Assembly: GCF_000725485.1 (NCBI RefSeq)
Contig: NZ_JOAG01000046.1
Coordinates: forward strand, 9,746-73,745
From: Nonomuraea candida
GTDB taxonomy: Bacteria; Actinomycetota; Actinomycetes; Streptosporangiales; Streptosporangiaceae
Direction: 5' to 3'
Length of the DNA stretch: 64,000 nucleotides
Shown in pieces: positions 16,763-25,377 of this stretch (positions within the stretch are counted from its first letter, which is position 1; each line of letters begins with the position of its first letter). Made by a program: the position numbers and the translations under genes. The notes beneath the pieces are model-generated. The model saw nothing but the letters and a program-made list of their open reading frames with translations. It did not search any database and had not been told where the DNA came from.

Positions 16763-18001
16763 TCAGCCGAGATCGCCGGCCTTGCCGAGCAGGTAGCGCT
16801 GCTCGACCTGGTTCGCGGTCAGGCCGGCCGCCTGACGGTAGAGCGCGGCCGCCCGCGCGGTGTCGCCGGTCATCTGGAGCAGGTGGGCGCGGACCGCGTG
16901 CTCCCGTTGCCGGGTGAGCGGGTGCCGGTCCAGGTGGTGGCGCTGGTTGAGGTCGTCCAGGAGCGCCAGGCCGCGGGCCGGCCCGTGGGCGTGGGCCACC
17001 GCCACCACGCGGCTGAGCTGGACCGGCGCGGTGGGGGTGAGCCGTTCGAGCCACAGATACAGCACGGCGATCTGCGCCCAGTCGGTCTCGCCCGGTGAGG
17101 AGGCCGCGGAGTGCACGGCGGCGATCGCGGCCTGGAGCTGGTAGGGGCCCGCCGGGCCGCGGTTCCAGACGCCGTCGATGAGGGCGGTGCCCTCGTCGAT
17201 CAGGTCGCGGTCCCACCGGGTGCGGTCCTGCTCGTCCAGGGGAACCAGGTCACCGCCCTCGGTGCGGGCGGCCCGCCGGGACTCGGTGAGCAGCATCAGC
17301 GCCAGCAGGCCGGTCACCTCGGCGTCGTCGCCGAGCGTGGCGTGGAGCATGCGGGTCAGCCGGATGGCCTCGCGGGTCAGGTCGACGCGGGCGAGCCGGT
17401 CGCCGGCGGTGGCGGTGTAGCCCTCGTTGAAGATCAGGTAGAGCACCCGCATCACGGCGGCCATCCGGCTGTCGCGGTCGGCGTCGGTGGGCGGGGTGAA
17501 ACGCGCCCCGGCGCGGGCCAGCTGCTGCTTGGCGCGGCTGATCCGGGAGCCCATGGTGGGCTCGGTCGTGCCGTAGGCGTGCGCGATCTCGGCGGTGCTC
17601 AGGCCGCCGACCGCGCGCAGCGTGAGCGCCACCTGGGAGGTGGGGTCCAGCGCGGGATGGCAGCACAGCAGCAGCAGGGTCAGGCTGTCGTCGGTCTCGG
17701 CCGCGGATCGTGCCCGGCGATCAGGCTCCTGCATGGCCAGTTCGGCCACTCCGGCCTGCTGCTCGCGACGGTGGCGGGCCTGGTCGGAGCGGATGAGGTC
17801 GACCATGCGCCGGTATCCGACGCGGATCAGCCAGCTGCGCGGGTTCTCCGGGACGCCCTCGGCCGGCCAGGTCCGGCTGGCGGTCAGCAGCGCCTCCTGC
17901 ACCGCGTCCTCGGCGATGTCGAAGCGGCCGAACCGGCGTACCAGCGCGCCGAGCACCTGCGGCGCCTCGGTGCGCAGCAGGTGCTCAAGCTCGTGGTTCA
18001 C
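16763..18001 (-). CDS. ECF42-type RNA polymerase sigma factor with TPR-like extension
   Basis: A 412-residue sigma factor: sigma-2 at the N-terminus (FGRFDIAEDAVQEAL, PRSWLIRVGYRRMVD), sigma-4 around residues 110-165 (GGLSTAEIAHAYGTTEPTMG), then a ~230-residue helical extension. That extension, and the DGPF protein encoded just before it, are the marks of the ECF42 group, which lacks a classical anti-sigma factor. The two genes overlap by ATGA (17998-18001). Activity is thought to be controlled by the extension. Confidence 0.9.
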   Translation of the reverse strand: MNHELEHLLRTEAPQVLGALVRRFGRFDIAEDAVQEALLTASRTWPAEGVPENPRSWLIRVGYRRMVDLIRSDQARHRREQQAGVAELAMQEPDRRARSAAETDDSLTLLLLCCHPALDPTSQVALTLRAVGGLSTAEIAHAYGTTEPTMGSRISRAKQQLARAGARFTPPTDADRDSRMAAVMRVLYLIFNEGYTATAGDRLARVDLTREAIRLTRMLHATLGDDAEVTGLLALMLLTESRRAARTEGGDLVPLDEQDRTRWDRDLIDEGTALIDGVWNRGPAGPYQLQAAIAAVHSAASSPGETDWAQIAVLYLWLERLTPTAPVQLSRVVAVAHAHGPARGLALLDDLNQRHHLDRHPLTRQREHAVRAHLLQMTGDTARAAALYRQAAGLTANQVEQRYLLGKAGDLG

Positions 18002-18369
18002 GCCGCGAAGTCCTCACCCATGATCGGGCGGATCTCGATCGGCTCGCCGAGCGCCTCGACGATGCGTGCGGCGATCTCGACGGCGCGCTCCCTGCCGGCC
18101 ACATCGATCACGGCGAAGCTGGCCAGGACCTCCTTGAGCTCGGCGAAGGGGCCGTCGGTGGCGACCACCTTGTCGCCGTCGCGGCGGACGGTGGTGCTGA
18201 CCGCCGGGTGTCCCAGGCCCTCGCTGGTGACGAACTCGCCGGAGGCGATCAGCTCCTGCTCCAGCTTCTGGTACGTCGCGAAGGCGGCCAGCGCCTCCTC
18301 ACTGGGAACGTCGGCGGTGGCGGCGTCCCACGCGGCGGCCGGAGTGTAGGCGAGCAGCAGATATTTCAT
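17998..18369 (-). CDS. DGPF (YCII-related) protein, ECF42 partner
   Basis: A 123-residue protein with the motif DGPFAELKEVLASF at its centre, defining the DGPF/YCII-related family. It starts MKYLLLAYTP, typical of the family. These proteins are encoded beside ECF42 sigma factors and are often regulon members; their biochemical role is unsettled. The ATG is preceded by AGAGGGA and the gene overlaps the sigma factor by 4 bases. Confidence 0.9.
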   Translation of the reverse strand: MKYLLLAYTPAAAWDAATADVPSEEALAAFATYQKLEQELIASGEFVTSEGLGHPAVSTTVRRDGDKVVATDGPFAELKEVLASFAVIDVAGRERAVEIAARIVEALGEPIEIRPIMGEDFAA

Positions 18370-18412
18370 GACTTATCCCTCTATTGATGGTCGGAGGCTA
18401 CGTTACGGTCCC

Positions 18413-19063
18413 TCAGGCGGCGCGCCGCAGCGACACCGCGAGAACGGTCGTCCAGGTGAAGGCGACCAGGCCGTTCACGGCGATCTGGATGCTCATGTAG
18501 CCGGGTGACATCGGCACCAGCAGCACCAGCCCGGCGAGGGCGCTCAGCACGGCGGGGAGCGTCGCCTTGCGGCGGGCGCACCGGACGGTCATCACGATGG
18601 CCGCGACGGCCAGCGCGGTGAAGGCCACGGCGGCCGACGCCGAGTGCGCGACGCCGTGCCAGGACATCTGCGCGACCGGCCCCTCGGGGGTGCCGGCCGG
18701 GAAGCCCTTCTCGGGGTCCATGGTGAAGATCCCGGCCGCCACCAGCCCGGCGCCGAAGAGGCCCACCAGGATCGGCAGCGCCCGCCGCCCCACCCCTTCG
18801 GTGAGCGCGCGCCTGACGCCGGCGGCCAGCGCCAGCGCCCCGGTCCCCGCGAGGACGAAGGTGAGGATCTGGATCCAGCCCAGGTCGCCGGTGGACAGCT
18901 GGCTGATGGGGTGGCGGGTGATGTCGAAGCCCTCGCGGGTGAGCATCTGCGTGATCGCCGAGGCGAAGAAGACCGGCCCGGCCAGCGCTCCGGCCAGCAG
19001 CAGGCGCCCGGACGCCGGAGCGGTCGCGCGGGCGGAAACGCCGGTGGCAGTGGTGACGGTCAT
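18413..19063 (-). CDS. DUF998-type integral membrane protein
   Basis: A 216-residue protein with six or more hydrophobic segments. The SQLSTGDLGWIQI motif and the pattern HPISQLS / W.Q...F are characteristic of DUF998 membrane proteins. Start ATG 19063 is preceded by GGGAGGA; an upstream in-frame ATG at 19132 lacks this. It lies 43 bases upstream of the DGPF/sigma pair and may share its transcript. Function unknown. Confidence 0.82.
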   Translation of the reverse strand: MTVTTATGVSARATAPASGRLLLAGALAGPVFFASAITQMLTREGFDITRHPISQLSTGDLGWIQILTFVLAGTGALALAAGVRRALTEGVGRRALPILVGLFGAGLVAAGIFTMDPEKGFPAGTPEGPVAQMSWHGVAHSASAAVAFTALAVAAIVMTVRCARRKATLPAVLSALAGLVLLVPMSPGYMSIQIAVNGLVAFTWTTVLAVSLRRAA

Positions 19064-19219
19064 GGTGTCCTCCCTGGTTCGTGGGTTCTCGCTCGCTACC
19101 TCGGAACCGGATCGGGGATTTTGACGCCACATGAATGTGATTCAGGTCACATCGGTTTCGTGTCAAAGTCCGGCGGAGGGCTCCGAGGTACCGGCAAGCA
19201 ACCACCACAGGAGGACACC

Positions 19220-19645
19220 ATGATCGAGACCCAGCAGCCCAGCCCCGAAGTCAAGGCCCTCGACCGTCTGGTCGGCACCTGGAAGGTCACCGGCGGCGCG
19301 GAGGGAACCGTGCGTTACGAGTGGATGCCCGGCCGGTTCTTCCTGGTCCAGCACGTCGAGCTCACCCAGTTCGGCGAGCCGGTCACCGGCATCGAGATCA
19401 TCGGCAGGCTGCGCCCGTTCGGCGAGCCGACCGGGACGGACGTGGTGTCGCGGTACTACGACTCGGCGGGCAACACCTTCGACTACGTCTACGAGCTGGA
19501 GGGCGACACGCTGACCATCTGGGCCGGCGCCAAGGGCGCCCCGGCCTACTACCGGGGCACCTTCGACGCCGACGACACCACGCTCACCGGCGAGTGGGTC
19601 TACCCCGGCGGCGGCGGGTACTCCTCCACCTCGACCCGCATCTGA
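19220..19645 (+). CDS. Small lipocalin-like conserved protein (DUF1579-like)
   Basis: A 141-residue soluble protein behind a perfect GGAGG. It reads as an all-beta barrel: LVGTWKVTGGAEGTVRYEWM near the start, then alternating strands to a GEWVYPGGGGY turn. The G-x-W near the N-terminus is typical of lipocalin-like folds such as DUF1579. It is divergent from the DUF998/DGPF/sigma group. A strong hairpin follows. Confidence 0.75.
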   Translation: MIETQQPSPEVKALDRLVGTWKVTGGAEGTVRYEWMPGRFFLVQHVELTQFGEPVTGIEIIGRLRPFGEPTGTDVVSRYYDSAGNTFDYVYELEGDTLTIWAGAKGAPAYYRGTFDADDTTLTGEWVYPGGGGYSSTSTRI

Positions 19646-19674
19646 TCGGTCTCCCGCCCGCCCCGGAGACCCCT

Positions 19675-19713
19675 CGGTGGCGGCGAGCCCCTCCGCAGGG
19701 CCCGCCGCCACCG
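19675..19713 (+). terminator. Strong hairpin terminator
   Basis: CGGTGGCGGCG (19675-19685) pairs with CGCCGCCACCG (19703-19713), an 11-base perfect stem around 17 bases that can pair further internally. It begins 30 bases after the preceding stop. Confidence 0.7.
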
Positions 19714-19984
19714 GCCCGGCCGGCCGCTTCGGCCCTTGCATGTCTCGCGAACAGGTCCGGGAGCTCGCGACCGTGACCGGCCGGTTGTCGCCTTGACGCG
19801 GATGCAGGGCGATGACCGACGCGGGGGTCGAAGGGCGGGTGCCGGCGACGACGTTCGCCATCCCGGCCTCCCCTACCGCCTCCGGGCCCGTCTCCTGAGC
19901 CAGGGCGAGCGTGGCCGGCATGATCGCTTCGGTGCGTGTGGCGGCTCGATCGTGGTGGCCGGGGTCACGACGTCATCTTACCGG
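19714..19984. other. Intergenic stretch, no gene recognised
   Basis: Between the terminator and the ABC transporter promoter neither strand has a frame with convincing protein character. A leftward frame beginning near 19921 (MPATLALAQETGPEAVGEAG) has no recognisable domain. Confidence 0.5.
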
Positions 19985-20064
19985 CACGGCACGTGCCGTG
20001 TTGACAGGTTCGCCGATGGATGACCAGAATGACCGCGTCCGCTCTCGGCACGGCGCGTGCCGTT
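19985..20064 (+). promoter_or_regulatory. ABC-transporter promoter with twin palindromic operators
   Basis: CACGGCACGTGCCGTG (19985-20000) is a perfect 16-base palindrome and abuts the -35 TTGACA (20001-20006). After 18 bases comes CAGAAT (20025-20030), a fair -10. A second copy with one mismatched pair, CACGGCGCGTGCCGTT, lies at 20049-20064, its centre 64 bases from the first. One site at the -35 and one downstream of the start suggest strong repression, possibly by looping. The regulator is not adjacent. Confidence 0.7.
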
Positions 20065-20113
20065 CCAGTGCTTGTGACGAAGATCCGCTCACCGAACGTG
20101 CAGGAAGAAGGCC

Positions 20114-20869
20114 GTGCCCGATTTCTCCGTCCCCGCCATCGAGGTGGCGGACCTCACCCAGCGATTCGGATCCGTGCTCGCGGTCGACCGGCTCAGCCTG
20201 AGCGTTCCGCCGGGGATGTTCTATGGCATCGTCGGACCGAACGGGGCCGGCAAGACCACTACCTTGACGGCCGTGTGCGGGCTACGAGTGCCGACCGCCG
20301 GGACGATCAAGGTCGCCGGCCATGATCTGCGTACCGATCGGGAGGCCGCGCTCGCCCAGCTGGGCGTCATGATGGACGGGTTGTCCCTGCCCGAGCGGCT
20401 GACCGCCACTGAGGTCTTGCGTTACAGCGCCGGGCTGCGCGGCCTGGAGGACGGCTGGCAGGGTCGCGCGAGCGACCTGCTGGAGATCCTCCGGCTGGAC
20501 GCGGTCCCGCGCACGCTGATCGTGGAGTACTCCACCGGCATGCGCAAGAAGATCAATCTCGCGCTGGCGCTGCTGCACCGGCCGCGCGTCCTGGTGCTGG
20601 ACGAGCCGTTCGAAGCCATCGACCCGGTCTCCGCCCACTCCATCGAGCAGGTGCTCAAGCAGTACGTCGACGCTGGCGGCACCGTGGTCCTGTCGAGCCA
20701 CATCATGGACTTCGTCGAGCGCAACTGCCGCCGGGTGGCGGTGGTGGCCGGTGGACGCGTGCTGGTCGAAGGGCCGGTGGAGGAGGTGGCCGCGGGCTCG
20801 ACGCTGAACGAGCGGTTCATCGAGCTGGTGGGCGCCGACCCGGTGCGCCCGCTGGAGTGGCTGCGATGA
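20114..20869 (+). CDS. ABC transporter ATP-binding protein
   Basis: A 251-residue ATPase with Walker A GPNGAGKTT (~residues 41-49), a degenerate signature EYSTGMRKK in place of LSGGQ, and Walker B VLVLDEP followed by the D-loop. The STGM form is typical of ABC-2 drug and lipid exporters. It starts at GTG 20114 after AGGAAGAAGG and overlaps the permease gene (ATGA at 20866), so the two form one transporter. Substrate unknown. Confidence 0.92.
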   Translation: MPDFSVPAIEVADLTQRFGSVLAVDRLSLSVPPGMFYGIVGPNGAGKTTTLTAVCGLRVPTAGTIKVAGHDLRTDREAALAQLGVMMDGLSLPERLTATEVLRYSAGLRGLEDGWQGRASDLLEILRLDAVPRTLIVEYSTGMRKKINLALALLHRPRVLVLDEPFEAIDPVSAHSIEQVLKQYVDAGGTVVLSSHIMDFVERNCRRVAVVAGGRVLVEGPVEEVAAGSTLNERFIELVGADPVRPLEWLR

Positions 20870-22476
20870 CGGGCACCCTGATCGCGCTCAAGCTGCGCCT
20901 GTTCCGCAACGGCCCGCATGACGAGCGCGCCTTCAGCCTGGTCACCGGCTTGGTTCTGGCCGCCCTGGTGATCGCGGGCTCGATGCCGGCTCCCGGCAGG
21001 ATCGACGAGGGCTGGATCGCGGTGGCGCTCACTGTGTGGGGTGGCATGTGGGTGTTCGGACCTCTGGCCCAGCCTCGCCACGATCCATCGGTCATCTCAC
21101 GCGAGTGGCTACGCGGCTATCCGCTGCGGCCGTGGCGGCTGGCGCGGGCGCTGTCGTGGACCGAACTGCTGGGCGTCGGCCCGCTGATCACCCTGGTGAG
21201 CCTGTCGTCCCTGGTGGTCCTGGCCGCACCGGGCGGCCCCGCGGCAGTGGCGATCGCGGTCGCGGCGGTGCCGGCCCAGCTGTACCTGCTCATCTGGGCG
21301 GGCAAGACGGTGGCGGCGCTGGCGGCCTGGCTGTTGCAGACCCGGGCCGGGATGACCATGGCAGCCGTACAAACCGCGATCATGCTCGCGTTGTCGTTCG
21401 CCGGCTGGGTTCCGATCGCCGCGTGGCTGCTGCCGCGTCTCGGCGAGGGGGACACCGCGCTCGTCACGCCCACCCTCGGGCACCTGCCCGCGCCGGTGAT
21501 CGACGTGCTCGCCGCTCTGCCCACCGGCTGGGGCTACGGCGCGGCACTCGCCGCCCGCGACGGCGCCGGTCCGGGCGCGGCCCTGCTGCCCTTGGCCGCC
21601 CTGCTGGCCGCGGGCGCCCTGCTGCAGCTGGGCTGGATCGCGCTGACGGCTCGCGCCCTGCGCCGGCCGTCCCGCCGAGCGGCACCGCGACGGCCGGCCG
21701 TACCAGGACGTGCACTGCCGTTGCCGTTCACGACCTCGCAGGTGGCGGCGGTCGTCTCGCGGGAGCTGGCCACCTGGCTGCGCGACCCGGCGCGCGGCGT
21801 GGAGCTGCGCAGCGCCTGGCTGACCCCGCTGCTGATGGCGCTCATCGTCGCGCCCACCGGCTGGAGCTGGGCGTTGCCCTTGGCGGGTCCCGCGGCGGCG
21901 GTCTTCGGCGCGATGGTCGCGATCAACACCTACGCCATGGACGGCACGGCCCTGTGGCAGCTTCTCACCACACCGGGCGCTCTCAGAGCCGACGTGCGCG
22001 GGCGGATGGCGGCCTGGGCGTTGCTGTTCGGCGTCCCGTCCATTGTGCTGACGGCCGCGTTGTGGGCCGCGACCGGCTCACCCTTGGGAGCAGCCGCCGT
22101 TGCCGGCGCCATCGCCGCGGCCGCGACCGCCTGCGCGGTGGCACCACTGCTCGCGCTCCTGATGCCGGCCGTGGGCACCGACGCTCGCGATCGCGTCTAC
22201 CCGGGCCAGCAGGCAGGCGATCCGACCGGCGGGCAGATGACGATCTTCCCCGTGGTCCTGCTGGCCGCCGTCCTGCCCGGTGTCATCGGCGCGGTCTCCG
22301 GCGGCTCGGGATGGGTGACCGCCCTGTCCGCCATCCTCTTGGCCGGTGCCGTCCTGTACGCCATCCCCGTGCTCACCGTGCGCCGGCTCCATCAGCATGG
22401 CGCTGATCTCCTGGATGCGATGGCCTCCCGCGGTGCCGCCGTCGTCCGCCCGTCCGCCCGCAAGGCGGAGCGCTAG
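20866..22476 (+). CDS. ABC-2-type transporter permease
   Basis: A 536-residue membrane protein with about twelve hydrophobic segments in two halves joined by a basic linker (LRRPSRRAAPRRPAVPGR). ATG 20866 sits within the ATPase stop. The size suggests two permease domains fused in one chain. It should pair with the ATPase just upstream to export a small molecule or peptide. It lies 9 kb from the lanthipeptide genes with unrelated genes between, so a role in lanthipeptide export is only speculation. Confidence 0.85.
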   Translation: MTGTLIALKLRLFRNGPHDERAFSLVTGLVLAALVIAGSMPAPGRIDEGWIAVALTVWGGMWVFGPLAQPRHDPSVISREWLRGYPLRPWRLARALSWTELLGVGPLITLVSLSSLVVLAAPGGPAAVAIAVAAVPAQLYLLIWAGKTVAALAAWLLQTRAGMTMAAVQTAIMLALSFAGWVPIAAWLLPRLGEGDTALVTPTLGHLPAPVIDVLAALPTGWGYGAALAARDGAGPGAALLPLAALLAAGALLQLGWIALTARALRRPSRRAAPRRPAVPGRALPLPFTTSQVAAVVSRELATWLRDPARGVELRSAWLTPLLMALIVAPTGWSWALPLAGPAAAVFGAMVAINTYAMDGTALWQLLTTPGALRADVRGRMAAWALLFGVPSIVLTAALWAATGSPLGAAAVAGAIAAAATACAVAPLLALLMPAVGTDARDRVYPGQQAGDPTGGQMTIFPVVLLAAVLPGVIGAVSGGSGWVTALSAILLAGAVLYAIPVLTVRRLHQHGADLLDAMASRGAAVVRPSARKAER

Positions 22477-22607
22477 CGGTGTCTCAAGCCGGCGAGCCCA
22501 TCGCCCTCCAGCACCTCGGCGGCATGGGCCGTGGATGCACGCTGCAAGGTGACGGCGATGCCCTGCCACCTCATCTCCACGTGCCGAAGCCACCCAACCT
22601 CGTTCGA

Positions 22608-22622
22608 TATGATGAACGCGTG
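22608..22622 (+). promoter_or_regulatory. -10 box of a leaderless start (alaX)
   Basis: TATGAT (22608-22613) is followed after 6 bases by the GTG start at 22620. There is no ribosome site, and the -35 is weak. GTTC (22602-22605) and GAAC (22614-22617) flank the -10 as a short inverted repeat. Confidence 0.6.
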
Positions 22623-23351
22623 GTTCAACTTAACGATTGCCAGCAAGTCTCGCAGGACGCCCTCTACCTGCGGGACACCTACCTCGCCGACGTCCACACC
22701 AGCGTGACCGCGACCGGGCGCGACGAGACCGGCGGAAGATGGCTCGCGGTGCGGCACAACATCTTCCATCCCCAAGGCGGCGGCCAGCCCGCCGACCGCG
22801 GCCGGCTGGGCGAGTGCGAAGTCGTCCCCGTACGCCACGCCGCGACCGGCCTGGTGGTGCTGCACGCCACCGAGAGTCACAGCGCCGGGCTGGACGACCT
22901 GTCCGAGGGCGATCCCGTGCACGCGCGCATAGACGCCGGCCTGCGCCTGCTGCACGCCGCGCTGCACACCGCCGGCCACCTCGTCGAAGCGGCCTGCCGG
23001 GCCGAAGGCTGGACGCTGGCCGGCAACAACCATTTCCCCGGCCAGGCCCGCATCGAGCTCACCCCGCCCGATGCCGGAGCGCAGCTCGCCGATGCCGAGG
23101 AAAGGGAAAAGGCCTCCGACCGGATACGGGCGTTCGTCGCCGCCGCCATCGCCGACGACCTGCCGGTCACCGCAGAGCACGACGACGAAGGGCACCGGAT
23201 CGTACGGCTCGGCGAGGTCCACGCCGCTGCCTGCGGCGGCACCCACGTGCGCAGCCTCGCCGACCTGCAACAGGTGACGATCTCCGCCGTGAAGCTGAAG
23301 AAGGGCCGGCTCCGCGTCTCCTACACCGCCGCCCACCGGCCGCTGCGATGA
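22620..23351 (+). CDS. AlaX-type alanyl-tRNA editing hydrolase
   Basis: A 243-residue free-standing editing domain related to AlaRS, which deacylates mischarged Ser- or Gly-tRNA(Ala). Zn ligands are visible: His116 and His120 in HTAGH, and Cys205 and His209 in CGGTH. NIFHPQGGGQPADRG is the family's substrate loop. A longer frame reaches back to 22479, but the conserved region begins at the GTG at 22620, which sits 6 bases after a -10 box. It overlaps the XRE-cupin gene by ATGA. Confidence 0.88.
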   Translation: MVQLNDCQQVSQDALYLRDTYLADVHTSVTATGRDETGGRWLAVRHNIFHPQGGGQPADRGRLGECEVVPVRHAATGLVVLHATESHSAGLDDLSEGDPVHARIDAGLRLLHAALHTAGHLVEAACRAEGWTLAGNNHFPGQARIELTPPDAGAQLADAEEREKASDRIRAFVAAAIADDLPVTAEHDDEGHRIVRLGEVHAAACGGTHVRSLADLQQVTISAVKLKKGRLRVSYTAAHRPLR

Positions 23352-23926
23352 GCGGCGCTCCCGGCCGAGACCGTCGTCCCGCCAGCAGCGCCGCCGCGGC
23401 AGCCGGCGTCCAGATCCAGCGTCGCCGGCAGCAGCGCGGCATGAGCCAGGCCGAGCTGGCCCGACGGACCGGGCTGAGCAAGGCGACCCTGTCGCAGCTG
23501 GAGGCGGGCCTGGGCAACCCCACCCTCGACACCCTGGACGCCATCGCCGTCGCCCTGGCCATCCCGCTCACCGATCTGCTCATCCGCCACGGCGACCCCG
23601 GCACCGTGCACCTCGCCTCGACAATCGCCGGCCAAGACGGGCCCACCCGCGAACTGCTGCGCCGGATCAGCGGCGGCCACAGCCTGGAGATCTGGCGACT
23701 GCGCCTCCCGCCGGACACCGCCGTCGACGGCGTTCCCCACGCCCCCGGCACGACCGAGCATCTCCTGATCGCCTCCGGCAGCCTCCTCGCAGGCCCGGCC
23801 GACGATCTCCGCCGCCTGAAGGTCGGCGACATGCTGGCCTTCGCCGGCGACGCCCCGCACTGCTATCGCACCGACGACACACCCGCCGACGTCACCGTGG
23901 TCATCGCCTCCCCGGTCACCGGCTGA
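23348..23926 (+). CDS. XRE-family regulator with cupin domain
   Basis: A 192-residue protein: an XRE helix-turn-helix at residues ~20-75 (RGMSQAELARRTGLSKATLS) and a C-terminal cupin barrel (GTTEHLLIASGSLLAGPADD, DAPHCYR). Such proteins commonly sense an amino acid or amine through the cupin. It is translationally coupled (ATGA) to the AlaX gene, so it may regulate amino-acid or tRNA-related functions, possibly its own operon. Confidence 0.88.
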   Translation: MSGAPGRDRRPASSAAAAAGVQIQRRRQQRGMSQAELARRTGLSKATLSQLEAGLGNPTLDTLDAIAVALAIPLTDLLIRHGDPGTVHLASTIAGQDGPTRELLRRISGGHSLEIWRLRLPPDTAVDGVPHAPGTTEHLLIASGSLLAGPADDLRRLKVGDMLAFAGDAPHCYRTDDTPADVTVVIASPVTG

Positions 23927-24152
23927 AAGGCCGGCTTGGACGCACTGACCTTCCGGCCCCTCACCCCCACGGATTCCCCGCTGGTCATATGAACCCGGCG
24001 GAGAGCCGTGGAGCCGCACCGGCGGTTGAGTCGCACGCCGGTCGAGCACGCGCCAACGCGGGAAGCGATCGGTGCGGACGAACGCCGCGCGTCCTCTACC
24101 GCATCCCCCACGACGCCTGGTCCCGCTGACCGGGCGCGCCCGCAGCAGGACG
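23927..24152. pseudogene. Probable remnant of a deleted acetyltransferase-like gene
   Basis: A TTG start at 23935 encodes LDALTFRPLTPTDSPLVI and then a stop, which looks like the opening of a GNAT protein. The ATG at 23989, overlapping that stop, opens a 46-codon frame ending RVLYRIPHDAWSR, which looks like a C-terminus. The middle of such a gene is missing. No intact gene is present here. Confidence 0.3.
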
Positions 24153-25370
24153 TCATTCGGCCGGCGCCGGAGCGCCACGATCTGGCGCGGCTTCAGGCGC
24201 AGGCGGGCCTCCTGTTCCCGGGGAGCGGGGACGGCGGCGGTCGTGCCACAGCGAGGAGAGGGCGATGAGCAGCCCCGTGAGGGTGAGGGCGGCGGCCACC
24301 GGGTACAGGGACCCCGGCCCGGGGCCGTCGATGAGCCGGCCGCCGAGCCAGCCGGCGAACGCGGCGGCGAGCTGGAAGCCCGAGGCGTTGACGGCGACGG
24401 CCAGGGTCGGCGCGCCCCGGGCGGTGGCCACCACCCGGGTCTGCATGCCCGGGATGATGGCGAACGCCAGCACCCCGAGCACGAACCAGAGCACGGCGGC
24501 GGAGAGCTGGTGACCGCTGAGCGGCAGGCCCAGGGCCAGGACGCCCGCCAGCCCGGCCAGCAGGCCCGCGAGCGAGGGCATGAGCGCCCGGTCGGCCAGC
24601 CATCCCCCCAGGAAGTTGCCCACGACCGCGCCTCCCCCGTACAGCAGCAGGAGCAGCGGGAGTGCCGCGCCGGGGAAGCCGCTGACGTCGGTGGCCAGCG
24701 GCGCCATGAAGGTGAAGACGGTGACGACGCCCAGGTTCCCCGCCGCGGTCAGCGCGATGGCGAGCACCACGTCCCGGCGGGCGAACACGCGGAGCTCACC
24801 GAGCAGGGACCCGACCTGCGGCGCGGGCCGGTCGGGCACGGAGCGCAGCACCATCGTCAGGGCGGTCGCGCTGAACACCGCGATCGTGGCGAAGGTGGCC
24901 CGCCAGCCGAGGTGCTGGCCGATGAAGGTGCCCAGCGGCGTACCGGCGATCATGCCCAGGTTCATGCCGAACGTCAGCCGCGCCACCGTCGAGGCCTGCC
25001 TGCCCGGCGGGGCGGTGGAGACGGCGGTGGCGACCGCGACGGCGAAGAAGGTCGCCACCACCAGGCCGGCCACGAAGCGTCCCGCCAGCAGGACCGGATA
25101 GGACGGGGCGAGGGCCGACGCGGCGTTCCCGGCGATGGAGGTGGCGATGAGCCCGACGATGAGCGGCCTGCGCGGCAGCCGCGCGGTCAGCGTGGTGATC
25201 ACCGGCCCGCCCACGATCATCCCGAGGGCGTAGGCGCTGACCAGGAGCCCGGCCGCCGGGACCGAGACCGACAGGTCGCGGGCCACGTCGGGCAGGATCC
25301 CGGCGATGACGAACTCCCCGGTGGTCAGGCCGAAGATCACCAGCATGAGCGAGAAGACCAGAAGCGACAT
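24153..25370 (-). CDS. MFS transporter (DHA1, AraJ-like drug/sugar efflux)
   Basis: A 405-residue protein with about twelve membrane helices. The ARLPRRPLIVG loop between helices 2 and 3 and the AGRFVAGLVVATFFAVAVAT stretch (helices 4-5) mark the DHA1 branch. It lies 7 bases after the PfpI-like gene and is the last of the GlxA/PfpI/MFS series, all leftward, so the three probably form an operon and the transporter may remove the compound sensed or handled by the other two. Confidence 0.9.
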   Translation of the reverse strand: MSLLVFSLMLVIFGLTTGEFVIAGILPDVARDLSVSVPAAGLLVSAYALGMIVGGPVITTLTARLPRRPLIVGLIATSIAGNAASALAPSYPVLLAGRFVAGLVVATFFAVAVATAVSTAPPGRQASTVARLTFGMNLGMIAGTPLGTFIGQHLGWRATFATIAVFSATALTMVLRSVPDRPAPQVGSLLGELRVFARRDVVLAIALTAAGNLGVVTVFTFMAPLATDVSGFPGAALPLLLLLYGGGAVVGNFLGGWLADRALMPSLAGLLAGLAGVLALGLPLSGHQLSAAVLWFVLGVLAFAIIPGMQTRVVATARGAPTLAVAVNASGFQLAAAFAGWLGGRLIDGPGPGSLYPVAAALTLTGLLIALSSLWHDRRRPRSPGTGGPPAPEAAPDRGAPAPAE

Positions 25371-25377
25371 CTGGCGC

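Noticed and set aside
19064..19219. An ECF42 promoter motif between DUF998 and the lipocalin-like gene
   Set aside because: The closest string (GTGTCAAAG) does not match the TGTCGA-type -35 I associate with ECF42 closely enough to call.
20114..22476. The ABC transporter as the lanthipeptide exporter
   Set aside because: It is 8.5 kb beyond the cluster, separated by unrelated genes and a terminator, and has its own repressible promoter; no direct link is visible.
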